From Coptodactyla brooksi (Eukaryota > Arthropoda > Insecta > Coleoptera > Scarabaeidae): 31,325 bases of DNA. Both the position numbers and the translations under genes were made by a program. Where the stretch lies: positions 1 to 31,325 of the forward strand of contig JAWQRM010000091.1 of assembly GCA_033557675.1 (NCBI GenBank). The letters are read 5' to 3'. Positions 10,318 through 19,807 of the stretch are shown here, one piece after another; the first letter of the stretch is position 1, and the number at the start of each line of letters is the position of its first letter. The notes under the pieces were generated by a model. It was not told the origin of the DNA. It was given only the letters and a program-made list of their open reading frames with translations, and did not search any database.

Positions 10318-10465
10318 CCTAATTATTGTAACTAGTTTGAATAGCATTAAAAAACCATCATGGTAGGAGGTACATATATAAGTCAGTCATACAATTTACT
10401 TTTCATTCATTAAATCGAAACATATCTCAAGTATAAAAGCAGTATTGTGATTAACGCGTTTGTTA
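10225..10465 (+). mobile_element. Penelope-like terminal repeat, plus orientation
   Basis: Right arm of the palindrome plus outer sequence: ATATATAAGTCAGTCATAC (10375-10393), TTTTCATTCATTAAATCG, GAAACATATCTCAAG, then AGTATTGTGATTAACGCG (10441-10458). The same blocks in the same order occur in the 24.1-kb copy. Part of the hammerhead-like segment (the CTGAAGA side) is deleted here. The TATATAA would suit an internal promoter. Confidence 0.5.
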
Positions 10466-10539
10466 GCTTTAGTGACTACGAGACCACAGATCTCCATTTT
10501 CTCAAATAATTAAGTTTCCGAAATGTAAACATAACATTA

Positions 10540-11480
10540 TCATGTCTGAGCTTCCAGTACCCACAGAAAGAGGAGTCATAAAAGATAAAAAAGGAATTCT
10601 CGAAGCTGGAAAGGTGCTCAACCCTTGAACTCTAGCATAATTCGTCATGGTATTATTGTTAAGATGGAAATAACTCTGAAATCATGATATGATAATCAAA
10701 TAAAAGTGAATGCAGTCGATCAGAACACTGTGTTAACCAGCTAGGCTGACTTTTGAGAAATTAAAAGAAGATTCTGAGGAGGCGAGCAAGGATGAACACT
10801 TTGTAGCTAGTAATGGTTGATTAAATTGCCTTAAAGCTGATGCCTAGATTAGATCTACATGAGGTGCTGATGTAGAAGCTGTGCCGTCCTTTCTTGATAT
10901 ACTCAAGACTATGATAGCTGAGACCCGTCTGTTCTGGAAGCAGATACCTGGAAGAACTTTTATCGCATGTGAAGAAAAATGTTTCAAGACTTCAATGGCT
11001 TTAAAGTCTCCAAAGATCGATTGGTAGTGATAGTTGGTGGGAATAAACTTAAAATTTCTTGTACTTTACCATTTAGCTTACCAGTGATTTGAAGGCCAAA
11101 TCAGAAGGATTGGATAATAGCTTCCATTTTTGAGGACTGGTTTAGTCCCCTCTTCATGCCCAAAGTCATACGTTATTACAAGTCTAAACAAATTCCATTT
11201 AAAATTATGCTTCTTGTCGGCAATGCACCAGTTCACCCTCCTGCCTCCCTAATTAAATTCGATCTACGTGTGAAAGTTGTGTTTTTACCTTCAAACACAA
11301 ACAGCTTGCTTCAACCGACGGATAAGAGGGTTATCAAAATATTCAAAACTTGCTACGAGTATAAGAGAGCGTTTGGTTGCACATCTGAATGAAGCTAGGA
11401 GGCAATGCACTGAACTTTCTGTTAAAAACTGTTTAAAGTAATTCAAAATTTTACGCTTTATTTCACTACGAAACGCCATG
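10540..11480 (+). pseudogene. Tigger/pogo-like transposase pseudogene (DDE_1)
   Basis: Plus-strand blocks in family order are LFWKQIPGRTFIACEEK (10930-10980), KSPKDRLVVIVGGNKLK (11005-11055), SLPVI and PNQKDWIIASIFEDWFSPLF (11080-11155). These are followed by MPKVIRYYKSKQIPFKIMLL, VGNAPVHPPA, VKVVFLPSNTNSLLQPTDKR and VIKIFKTCYEYKRAF (to 11380). The family normally shows LLLDNAPGHP and LLQPMDQGVI; here the first Asp is replaced by Gly (LVGNAP) while the later Asp (QPTD) remains. The DNA-binding N-terminus is too decayed to place exactly, so the start is approximate. Many stops upstream of 11080 show it is dead. It lies between the Penelope-like palindrome and the 3' end of gene B. Confidence 0.8.
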
Positions 11481-11835
11481 TTGAAATTATTAAATTAAAA
11501 CCATGAATAAAATGATATTTTGTTGTGAATTTATACTCTGATTTGCAAAACTCGTTGTCCTGTTCTATTATTCTACAAACAAAAATTTCAAAAAACAGAA
11601 TTCATCGTTTGAACACAAATTATAAAATTGACAACCTAAATACATATAAATGATGTAACAGAATAAAAATGGTATAAAAGGAGTAACAGAATAATTGAAC
11701 TTTCGTTCGTATTTTATAATCAAGGTTATCAATAAAACCAATCAAAATAATTAAACCTATATTAATTAATTTAATGATAGATCGCGCATAACTGTATTTA
11801 ATTTAAAATTCATTTTAATCTAATTTTATAATCCG
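11481..11835. other. AT-rich spacer
   Basis: Very AT-rich and low in complexity. Nothing was recognised. Confidence 0.4.
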
Positions 11836-12233
11836 GTCAAATTTGCATGTCCTCCGGCTGGAGAACCTGGACAATCGATTATTTTGCAATTGAGATTACT
11901 TCGGGCCATCTGTCGAACAGCTAACTAAAGAGAGCCGTAAATTAATCTTCGGGACCTCGAATAGAAGATAACAAAGACCAAATAAATGGCATCCTCAATC
12001 GAATAGGAAAGGCCGGGCGGGCATAAAGCCGGCTTTATTATTATGCACCAAGATGGGCAGCCGCATGAATCTATGCATAAGACAAAATTCCAATATATAT
12101 TCATAGAGTATATTAGATACACCTTTATGAGATTATAATGACTCCCAGCAGGCATACATAAGATACGCGTTCTGCCACGACCTTTACATACATTTTATCA
12201 TTTTATCGCATACGCTTAGAGATCCTTAAAACT
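11836..12233. promoter_or_regulatory. GC-richer block at the 3' side of gene B: 3'UTR and possible regulatory element
   Basis: This block differs in composition from the AT-rich sequence around it and has no coding frame. It contains the octamer ATTTGCAT at 11839-11846 or adjacent, a perfect 16-bp palindrome ATAAAGCCGGCTTTAT (12023-12038), and several TTAT/TAAT homeodomain-type cores. Part must be the 3'UTR of gene B, since its stop is at 12236. The rest could be an enhancer. This rests on base composition and motif content alone. Confidence 0.3.
12034..12039 (-). promoter_or_regulatory. candidate poly(A) signal of gene B (AATAAA)
   Basis: AATAAA on the minus strand about 200 bp beyond the gene B stop codon is the nearest canonical hexamer found. 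It overlaps the 16-bp palindrome. Confidence 0.4.
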
Positions 12234-12235
12234 TC

Positions 12236-12428
12236 TCAGAACATCGACTCGATTGTCTGCTTCGATTCCTTTTTCGCTTTCGATTTCATACTCGTATCTT
12301 GGGCCGATGTATTGGATCTTGAGAGCTGATGAGAATAAAACGACACAGGTGTAGGTGGCGGTACATTAGGATCCTTGACACATTTTCGACGTAAGAAATC
12401 ATCCAAATTAGACAGAAGGCCACTCAAC
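12236..12428 (-). CDS. gene B exon 6 (terminal)
   Basis: The acceptor TTTTTATAG precedes it. It codes for LSGLLSNLDDFLRRKC and a Pro/Ser/Lys-rich tail ending SMF before TGA. It aligns with gene A ENLLHLLDDMLKRR. Confidence 0.85.
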
Positions 12429-15400
12429 CTATAAAAATGACTATAATAAAAAAGAAACGGAAATAATCGTACTCACGCGTTCTCTACAAACGTCTCTTTA
12501 CTAATCAAAATACTCGTATCTGAGTTCGTCGAAGTAATCTTTGAGACTGTGCACAATCCCACTGTTTTCATTCCTGAAGCAAGCAATAAATAATATCTGT
12601 AAGCTACTTATTAAGGTATGTGTAATTTAAAGATGACTACTGCAACAAAATTACATGATCAGGGCGCTGTGAACTAAGTTCCTAGTTTAAGTATAATCTT
12701 AAGACACTTTTACGAGCGTAGTTTTCAAAGTTTAAAATAGTGAAAAAGATATTTTAGATCGACAGTGGCACAAGACACTTTAAGCGAAATAATAGAAAAA
12801 TTTGTTAAAATTAAAGCAAGGAAAATAAAGTTATATATATATATATAATTTGTTTTTCTTTTATATTAATATTAATGTGTTATATAGCAGGTTTATAGCT
12901 TAAATCTGCTGTTTGCTCATAGATGGCGTTAGTGAGCGTATTAAGCTACCACAGATACGCCAGTACTTTTTTGTTATGAGTTTGTAATCTGTGAACATTA
13001 ATCAGTGTACATCGTCAGCAATTTCATACAACAACATACATTTTTCCGTTGGTAATCATTTCTAGTTTTGTGTCAGGAAAAGAGCAAATGCGGGAAGCTC
13101 TGCTGCTTTTCTGCTTCAATTTGAAGAAATCGGATGCCAAATCGCATTGAATGCGTGCAGAGGCCTATGATGACAGTGCTTTATCGGAAACAATATTCAG
13201 AGATTGGTTTCGTTAGTTCAAAGACTTTACAAAGTAATTTTGACCTCAGCGACAAGAAACGTGAAAATCGGTCCAGGAAGGTTGAGGACCATGAATTGCA
13301 GGCTCTTTTGGACAAGGACGATAACCAATCGTAAAAAATGTTTGCCGAGCAATTGGGCGTTACTCAACCAGCCATTTCCATGCATGTCATGGGAAAGGTT
13401 CAAAAGATCGGGAAAGACATGTGGAATCTTGCATCGGATTGTGCCTGGCGATGAAAAATGGATATATTTCGAAAATCTTAAACGCAGGAAATCTTGGATT
13501 GATCCCGCGTAACCAACATCTTTCCCAAGACCAAATCGCTACGGATGGAAGACGATGCTGTGCGTTTAGTGGGATCAACAGGGTATCGTCCACTATGCGA
13601 TGTTGAAACCTGGTGAAACTGGCAATGCCCACCGCTACCACCAACAACTGATCAAATTGTACTGTGCTCTGCGTGAAAAAAGGCCGGATTATCAACAAAG
13701 ACATGATAAGCTGGTTTTCCTCCACGACAGCGCACCGTCGCACACGTCAATAATGGTCCGAAACTACTTGGAGGCACTCAACTGGGAGGTGCTCATCGAT
13801 GGTTTTCGTCGATGGGCCACGTGCTTGCTGAGCAGCTCTTCGATTCTTGCGAAGACGTCCGAACATGACTTAATGAGTGGTTTGCCTCGAAAGAGAATTA
13901 TATTTTTTGGCGTGGTATCCACAAATTGTCCTGGAGATGGGAAAAATGCGTAGCTAGCGAGGGGAATTACTTTGAATAAATTTGTTTTTGCTTTCTATGA
14001 AAAAAACATGTGATTTTCTGATTAAAAAGCAGCGGATTTAAGCTTATGCACTTGGCAAGTTAAATATTACTACTTCGATAAGAATGAAGGTTTTATATAT
14101 TCCTTTCTAGTATTAAAAAGGTGCATGAGGAGCCAAAATCCAAAGCACTGTTTCCAAAACATACACTGCTTCCAAGACATGTACTGCTTCCAAGACAAGC
14201 GGATTTTTCATAACAGTAAATACTCATCAGTACAAATACGTTGGGTTAGAATATATATTTTTTGGATTTATATTGAATAATTTTCACTTTTCCAGTTTCA
14301 CAAATTTTTCTTACCAGAACTTAGATATTTCTATTCTCGTCAAAATCTGGGAAGCTGTAAAGTAATAAAAATGCGTTTGGAGGCCACACTTTTCTAAAGA
14401 AAGCTGTGGCCATAGTTTTCCCTGTGAAAAAATACATTTAAGGTGTCGGCTCTCTGACAATGTCTTGCAATACTGACATTGCGATAAAATATATCTTTGG
14501 TTGTTTGTCGGATGCCAGTATCTACTTCCTCATCGTTTTTCATATAGTGGCCTTCAATATAATGTGCTGTGCTTTTAGTAAAATACTGCATACGGCTAGT
14601 TTGTTGCAACATACAACATATTACACCATACTGAACATGAAGGTAAGGATTTTGAGAAAATAATGAAATAGAAAGAGGTCTCTCGAATAGGTTTGAAATT
14701 TTAGTATCGGAAATCGGTAATTTGTAGCTACTGCGATATAATTATTTGTGTACAGTGGTGATGACAAGCTTCACCACCAAATCGAATTCATAATCAAAAT
14801 ATTTGTTAATAACATATTATGTTTTCAGATAATTCGTTGCAGATGTTTGGCCAATCATCTGCATTAATTTCTCATTGATAAGATAATCTCGAGCTGAATC
14901 AAACGATAAAATTATTTTTGTACTTAACGAAGTAATGAAAATCATGTACTAATAATTAATTGCATTTCTGGATGTCGTTCAATAACATACAACACATTCC
15001 AAACTACTAAACTAAAAATTTAGGACATATTAGGATAAATGACACCCGACACCCACGAGGGTACAAGGGTTAGGATTAAGTAAGTAAGTAAGTAGGATAA
15101 ATGACTGGGTAATAAAAAAAACTGCCAACTAAATAATTTACTTGCAGAAGTATCTACCCTTTTAAGTAAACAGTTAAATTTGGTCCCAAATTATGTATAA
15201 ACAAAATTTCAATAAGCGCTTGGATATCATAAAGCACCAAAGCTGCTTTTTATTGTTTAATTTCTTTCTTCGTGTATAGTTTTGAAACAAAAAAATAGTA
15301 TTGAATGTATGAAAAGTTTTCTAATTCAACCAAAAAAATTATTTTATATTTTGATCAACATTGACATACCTGCGTAGTATTGTTGTAGATCAATACTTCC

Positions 15401-18185
15401 TGTCCTCATGCGATCCATCATATTAAAAAGAACTTCTGTAAAAAATACGTCAACATTACATAAAATTCGTCTGCGTAGGGTCAAATTATAGCAATGCCTT
15501 GTTGCTGTTTTTTTTTTGTAACAATGAATCAAAAACGTTTATAATTATTATTCATAATTGTAATATGATTAATAATATAATTATAATCATACGGAATTTA
15601 AGTGTAAAATAATTGAAGAAGAACGCATTTAGTCTAAACACGCAATTAAAATAAAAAGTGCAAACATCGACTGCCGTGGCAGCCGATGTAGGAATATTGT
15701 AATTAAAATGTTGATATCGCGGTGATTGAAGGTTTGAAAAATTTCAGGTAAGAATCAGTTAATCCTATTCAAATATCTCATCATCTAATGCCATGTTTTG
15801 TAGCCCCACAAATCAAATTTATTGCTCATACACAACCATACACAACATACAAGGACGAGATAACAGTAAATATGCATGCTGGTATTTAAATAATTAAAAG
15901 AAGTTCAATCTTTCTTCATAACTTCTTAAACGTCGATATGAAAATTGGTAACTCAAGTTTTTTTTTTATTTTTAGTATGGGAAATTTAAATATTTTTAAT
16001 ATATTAATTATTTATTAATATATTAATTATTTATTAATATATCAATTATCCATTAATATATTAATTATTTATTTCTAATTTAAAATAGAATTTAAAATAG
16101 CATAACCTCCCATATTCACAATGCCTTCATAGATGTGATAGTTCAAAAACCGTATTTTCCAACCATTGTCAAACGAAATGGACCTGTTGACGTACTGGAT
16201 GATGTACCACTAAATATGACGCAAAACGTGTGTTTCATGTAAGATCAGTTCATGTTACTCTAAGTGCAGGGCCACATTTACACCAATATTCCTTAAGATT
16301 GGATAGATCATTATGAATTCCCTGGGTCCGCGCATAATCCAAATTAAAATCCCGTCGATTTTTTTATTGTATGGATTTTTTATTATAATTTTATTATATT
16401 TAGATTTTTTATTATTATATTATTCGACGTCAAATATTTATAATATGATCAACTCTCACGTTCTAACTAATTATCGTTTGGTCGTAATATTCAATGTGCA
16501 ACATCCATTCACCAATGTGTATCCATTTTCCACCACATTTTGAAAACGGTTGGTTTAATTCTAACACACGTTTGATTTATTCTGATTTACTAGCTAGGAA
16601 ATTAATCACATTCTAGCTTAGCGAATGTGATTAGTTGAAATGCAATTAATTGAAAATTTATTTGAATTTGTTGGGGAGTGGGGATGGAACAGATCGATGG
16701 ACAGTGATTGATTTGGAGGACGTATGATCAGGGACCAATTAGGGGGTTTCCATATAGTTGTGGATTTTGGAACCTTTGGCTTAGTAACAAAGGTGAACAA
16801 TGCCACCACTACACTAAAACCGAAAAATTTAACTACTTGCCAAGCATTTGCCTTCTTCGCTTCGGCTGATGCCGACATGGTCGGCGAAGCGTGCGTCAAC
16901 CAAATAAACATTTCGGTTTTGATGTAGTGGTAGTATTGTTCAACTTTGGGCTTTCATATGTTATAGGCCCCAAAATTTTGACCAAATTAACAAATAGTGA
17001 TAAAGTAAAAGATGTTATTATTAACAATATTTCTATTTTTATTGGTAGATATGAAATGAGATAATGTGAATATGAATGTATGATTTACTAAGCATGTAAA
17101 AGCGATTATATTGAATGCTTTTGGATTTTCGAAATTATTCAATTCCATCGTTTTAGAACTGCATATTTACAGTAAGAAGGACAACGGGTAATTGCGCAAT
17201 GTGATTACTTACCCAGATGTTTTTTGGTATAGAGTAATGGTGCATTGCCCAATCCAGCCCTATAAACGAGGCATTTATCTAGGAGCTCTATCAAGAACTT
17301 GATTGGATTCTCTAAAACCATACAGATGTATGTCGTATTATGTTTTATTATGTGTCGGCATACCAGGTACTGCGCTCAATAAATGGGCAATTAGAAATTG
17401 AAAAAATTCGAATATCCTGTGTAATCTCAAGTATCTTTGCGCCTGAGTCATAGCTACTGATTCTCGTAAAACGGATTCCTCCTCTCTACTAGTTTCAGCT
17501 TGTCTAATAAGAGGTTCTATGTGTTCTTCATACTCTCCTTCTTCTCCTTCTCCATCCACTGATGATAAAAATGCCAGGACATGTTCTGACTTCCGAAGTG
17601 TAACTTCTGCTTCGGGAGTAGAAGTGCTACCTATAGATGACTTGCTACTTGATGAACAACTTGAAGAGAATCTCGAGGATTCGGATGAAATACTCGAATT
17701 TGTGTCTTTTTGGGCGGCACGAATTTCCTGCTGTTGTTTGTACAAAGCCACCAACCTTTTCTCATCCATACTTACGGCTTTATTTAAAGACTCAGCTCTT
17801 CTGAAAATAAATGGTCTTTCTAATATGGAACTGTAACTCTTTTTGCGGTTGCTTTCTTGAGATGAGCGCCTGTTTCTTTCAACAGATCCAGGACAACATT
17901 GATATGTAGCCTTGTATTTTGTATTGATACCATCCGTTTCTGATCGGATCGATAGTGATGACCGTACCATGCTAGGCTTTGTTGTAATAGATTCAGATTG
18001 GGATAGTTTAGCAGTATGATTGGGGGAAGGCACCAGGGACTTGGTGACATTTAATTCCAATGATCCGGACGTCCTTGTCTCGCTACCACTCAGCGATTCT
18101 TCTCTGATAGGTGTTAGTAAACGCTGCAAGTTAATATTGTTAGAAATTGGACGAAATGATTAGAAGAACTTACTCTTCCAGCCAT
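12236..18185 (-). CDS. EFCAB10-like: gene B: EFCAB10-like protein (docking domain plus degenerate EF-hand), 6 exons
   Basis: Joined exons 18185-18174, 18123-17364, 17311-17213, 15435-15370, 12573-12477 and 12428-12236 give an uninterrupted 408-residue frame. All introns are GT-AG; phases are 0,1,1,1,2. Residues 1-230 are Ser-rich and acidic with a conserved block SYSSILERPFIFRRAESL. Residues 232-290 (AQRYLRLHRIFEFFQFLI then NPIKFLIELLDKCLVYRAG) form the two-helix RIIa/DPY-30-type dimerization-docking region. Residues 291-312 (FNMMDRMRTGSIDLQQYY) are one EF-hand whose loop ends in Gln instead of Glu, so calcium binding is unlikely. The tail (residues 345-408) is Lys/Ser-rich. EFCAB10-type proteins are linked to cilia and flagella; that role is inferred here. 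Start: ATG of a 12-nt coding exon (MAGR) followed by a good donor. Its paralogue, gene A, lies upstream in the same orientation. Confidence 0.82.
12477..12573 (-). CDS. gene B exon 5
   Basis: GMKTVGLCTVSK to SKETFVENA, acceptor TTCAG, donor GTGAGT. Two codons longer than the matching gene A exon (97 against 91 nt). The short 48-bp intron to exon 6 is 12429-12476. Confidence 0.85.
12832..12846. repeat. (TA)n microsatellite
   Basis: Alternating TA run just outside the mariner in the gene B intron. Confidence 0.8.
12888..14054 (+). mobile_element. mariner element with both inverted ends, in a gene B intron
   Basis: The left end, CAGGTTTATAGCTTAAATCT followed by GCTGTTT, is matched in inverse orientation by the right end (AAGCAGCGGATTTAAGC then TTATGCACTTG, up to 14054). 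The transposase remnant lies between. A size of about 1.17 kb, slightly short of the usual 1.3 kb, fits internal deletion. A TA target duplication could not be fixed at both edges. It sits in the intron between exons 4 and 5 of gene B. Confidence 0.75.
13134..13960 (+). pseudogene. mariner transposase pseudogene (DD34D type)
   Basis: Fragments in order are ETIFRDW-type HTH text, DLSDKKRENRSRKVEDHELQ (13240-13300), MFAEQLGVTQPAISM (13337-13380), MGKVQKIGK, then a deletion. HRIVPGDEKWIYFENLKRR (13432-13490) carries the first catalytic Asp, and QQGIVHYAMLKPGETGNA-like text follows. KRPDYQQRHDKLVFLHDSAP (13676-13735) carries the second, then SHTSIMVRNYLEALNWEVL. The segment carrying the third Asp (SPDLAPSDYHLF in relatives) is deleted, and the frame shifts into MGHVLAEQLFDSCEDVR to the end near 13952. 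Several frameshifts and the missing catalytic residue make it inactive. Confidence 0.88.
14145..14198. repeat. 18-bp tandem repeat, three units
   Basis: Three consecutive 18-bp units of the form RYACTGYTTCCAARACAW. The period is a multiple of three, but no open frame makes it look coding. Confidence 0.75.
14460..14642 (+). other. candidate hydrophobic open frame ending at a splice-donor-like site
   Basis: A plus-strand frame starts MSCNTDIAIKYIFGCLSD and continues with a strongly hydrophobic stretch (IYFLIVFHIVAFNIMCCAF). It stays open to AACATGAAG followed by GTAAGG at 14643. It lies in a gene B intron on the opposite strand. It may be a fragment of a membrane-protein gene or chance; no family was recognised. 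Confidence 0.2.
14664..15369. other. gene B intron, unassigned; (AAGT)n tract at 15077-15094
   Basis: AT-rich intronic sequence. The GGATAAATGAC word occurs at 15031 and 15095 around a short (AAGT)n microsatellite. Nothing else was recognised. Confidence 0.4.
15370..15435 (-). CDS. gene B exon 4 (EF-hand loop)
   Basis: 66 nt, acceptor TTTTTTACAG and donor GTATGT. It codes for VLFNMMDRMRTGSIDLQQYY. Same length and phase as the gene A exon 21259-21324. Confidence 0.88.
15999..16074. repeat. 19-bp AT-rich tandem repeat, four units
   Basis: Four units of ATATATTAATTATTTATTA with a few substitutions in the third. It lies in the large gene B intron. Confidence 0.8.
16075..16761. other. gene B intron, unassigned
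   Basis: AT-rich intronic sequence. Nothing was recognised apart from low-complexity TTTTATTAT runs at 16360-16420. Confidence 0.4.
16762..16975 (+). mobile_element. inverted-repeat element carrying a hammerhead-like hairpin
   Basis: The left arm 16788-16830 (GGTGAACAATGCCACCACTA, CTAAAACCGAAAAATTT) is matched in reverse complement by 16907-16947. Weaker matching reaches roughly 16762 and 16975. The loop holds CTGAT, a 6-bp stem GCCGAC/GTCGGC and GAAGCGTGCGTC. The right-hand text (TGTAGTGGTAGTATTGTTCA) resembles sequence beside the 22.5-kb copy of the motif. It is probably a non-autonomous repeat in the gene B intron. Confidence 0.55.
16866..16897 (+). ncRNA. hammerhead-like hairpin motif, copy 1
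   Basis: CTGAT, stem GCCGAC-ATG-GTCGGC, GAAGC, GTGCGTC. Compared with the copy at 18.9 kb, GAAAC has become GAAGC and the core is shorter. It resembles the 3' half of a hammerhead, but a helix I could not be paired convincingly. Confidence 0.3.
16976..17212. other. gene B intron
   Basis: AT-rich sequence without recognised features, ending at the exon 3 donor GTAAGT (17207-17212). Confidence 0.4.
17213..17311 (-). CDS. gene B exon 3 (second docking helix)
   Basis: 99 nt, acceptor GGTTTTAG, donor GTAAGT. It codes for ENPIKFLIELLDKC and RAGLGNAPLLYTKKHL. Equal in length and phase to gene A 25817-25915. Confidence 0.9.
17364..18123 (-). CDS. gene B exon 2 (large N-terminal exon)
   Basis: Acceptor TTAACTTGCAG, donor GTATGC. 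It codes for RLLTPIREESLSGS at the start, a Ser-rich middle, and YLRLHRIFEFFQFLIAHLL at the end. The 52-bp intron to exon 3 (17312-17363) matches the size of its gene A counterpart. Confidence 0.88.
18174..18185 (-). CDS. gene B exon 1, coding part (MAGR)
   Basis: ATGGCTGGAAGA followed at once by GTAAGT. Joining to exon 2 is phase 0 across a 50-bp intron. It gives gene B a proper start codon, which the large exon alone lacks. Confidence 0.65.
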
Positions 18186-18880
18186 TATAAATATCGTACA
18201 TTTAACGTAGAATTTATTTCACTGTATAAAAAATAACGAGAAACATAGTAATAAGCACGCCCAATAAACACAAAAATAAACCGCGAAATATATGACAAAT
18301 TTCGTGAATAATGACAAATTATGACATTCTATATAACGAGAAAGGTTAAGTGAACTTACCAGACGTTAATACTTGCACTTGCAAGCGCCTGATTAGCGCT
18401 GGTATATTTTTAGCAGTGAAGTTCCAAGAGAACTTTTTTAAAAATGACGTAAAGGTTTAAAAATGCAAAAGTATTAGGCATACACAATATTTAGTTACAA
18501 GGCTTTGCGTGAGGCTGATTATAAGCGTAGAATATTTCAGTGACAAAATAAATACCCCTGATTGTAAATAACAAAACAATTTGTAGCTGATTAGGTGAAT
18601 TCATGCGTACTTTTCAGGGATGAATATGTATTTTCATCAGTTGATTCAGTTAAGCCAGTAACAAGCCTAATAATAACAAAGACAGTAGTTCTTACTAACA
18701 TAAATTCCTCCATCATATTGATCATGGCATCAGTATGTTGATTAGCATCAGGTATCCAACCTCAATGTCTATTAGTACTCTTATTTTTTTGATACGTTTC
18801 GTTCTTCATATTTCATACTATAGTTATCCATAACGTTAATTTGTTATGACAACAAATATGAAATTAAGTTATTCTATTTC
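18186..18880. other. spacer upstream of gene B, promoter expected
   Basis: This must hold the 5'UTR and promoter of gene B. TATAAAAAATA-type AT-rich text near 18223-18232 is not a convincing TATA box. No coding frame was recognised. Confidence 0.35.
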
Positions 18881-19030
18881 ACTTCTTAGCTCAGCAGTAA
18901 AAGCGTCTGGCATGAAATCAGAGGCCTGTGTCTCTGGTGGCTACAGATGATGCCGACTTTGTCGGCGAAACGTGCGTCCTATAACTTTGTAACTAACTTG
19001 TTACAAAGTCAAAGGTTGCAAATCCACAAT
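18881..19030 (+). mobile_element. tRNA-like SINE candidate with an embedded hairpin motif
   Basis: TAGCTCAGCAGT (18887-18898) matches 11 of 12 positions of the polymerase III A box (TRGCNNARYNGG). CTGGCATGAAATCAGAGG follows, resembling a tRNA anticodon arm. GGTTGCAAATCC (19014-19025) resembles a B box. Between them lie the hammerhead-like motif and a perfect 10-bp hairpin, ACTTTGTAAC/GTTACAAAGT. The spacing between boxes (about 115 bp) is wider than in a normal tRNA, so this is a derived or composite element, not a tRNA gene. Confidence 0.4.
18944..18978 (+). ncRNA. hammerhead-like hairpin motif, copy 2
   Basis: CAGATGAT, perfect 6-bp stem GCCGAC-TTT-GTCGGC, GAAAC, GTGC, GTC. GAAAC-N4-GUC is the hammerhead 3' core with a minimal helix III. 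CAGATGA differs from CUGAUGA at one base, there is one extra base before stem II, and helix I is not evident. Confidence 0.35.
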
Positions 19031-19391
19031 TCAATACAATTTATATTAATTTGATTAAGGAAATGAAAAGTTATTAAAGTTACTAAACATCTTATTGTAA
19101 TTAGTTCATATATTAACTAATTTAATATTTAACTAACTATATACCTTTTATATCTTCCCAAAAGTTATCATCCAACTTTCCATTGATAGTTAACTGTTGT
19201 TAGCTAGTTGGCGAGTAGTTAACTATCAAGACAATATTTTATATTTAAGAGAAATTGTTAATCCTTCAAGAGTAAGAAACAGAACCCTTGTTGGAGTGTG
19301 GTTTAAATAATTATATAGGGACTGTTCTTGTCGCAACCTCAAAATATAAATAAAAAATAATATAAATATTAATTAAATTAATAACAATATA
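19031..19391. other. AT-rich spacer
   Basis: Repeated TTAACTA/TAGTTAA words (19110-19220) allow imperfect local hairpins. Nothing else was recognised. Confidence 0.35.
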
Positions 19392-19807
19392 AGTGAGATG
19401 GACTGGGCGTCGTTCACTTCGAGATGGAGTGAGGCACAACGTAACAAGCATTCTTGAAAGAGTGAGGAGAAAGAATGAAATCACGACCCCATGTGATTTA
19501 ATCACGATAACTTGGCAGTTGTTACTGCAGATACACTTTGTTTTTCCATCGTTAACTCTTGTTTCTTTTCCCACAGCATGGATTATTTTACCATCGAAAA
19601 AAGGTGCAAATTGTTAGAGTAGGGTAGAGAATATTTTCCACAGAAATGGGTATCATTCCTTCAAATTACAAAAATTCAACGAAATACAAAATTGCTACTA
19701 CTTTCAAATAACCGCCTATCGCTTCTTATCCCCACTCTTTCAACTTTGCTTGTACGTTGCGCTCTCTTGCTTGCTCTCGAAGTGAACGAAGCCCAGTCCA
19801 TCCCACT
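19392..19807. mobile_element. MITE-like element with inverted arms of about 80 bp
   Basis: The left arm 19392-19473 (GATGGACTGGGCGTCGTTCA, CTTCGAGATGGAGTGAG) is matched in reverse complement by 19725-19807 (GTGAACGAAGCCCAGTCCATC). About 250 bp of unrelated sequence lies between. No transposase is encoded, so it would be non-autonomous. Target-site duplications could not be fixed. Confidence 0.55.

Noticed and set aside
13387..13743. Minus-strand 118-codon open frame
   Set aside because: Antisense to the mariner transposase pseudogene, which explains the plus strand.
15999..16074. CRISPR-like array
   Set aside because: Contiguous AT-rich tandem units with no spacers, in a eukaryotic intron.
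17519..17836. Plus-strand 105-codon open frame
   Set aside because: Shadow of the gene B N-terminal exon, whose minus-strand reading is supported by the paralogue and splice sites.
18881..19030. Functional tRNA gene
   Set aside because: The spacing between A and B boxes is far too large and no acceptor stem closes; a derived repeat is more likely.
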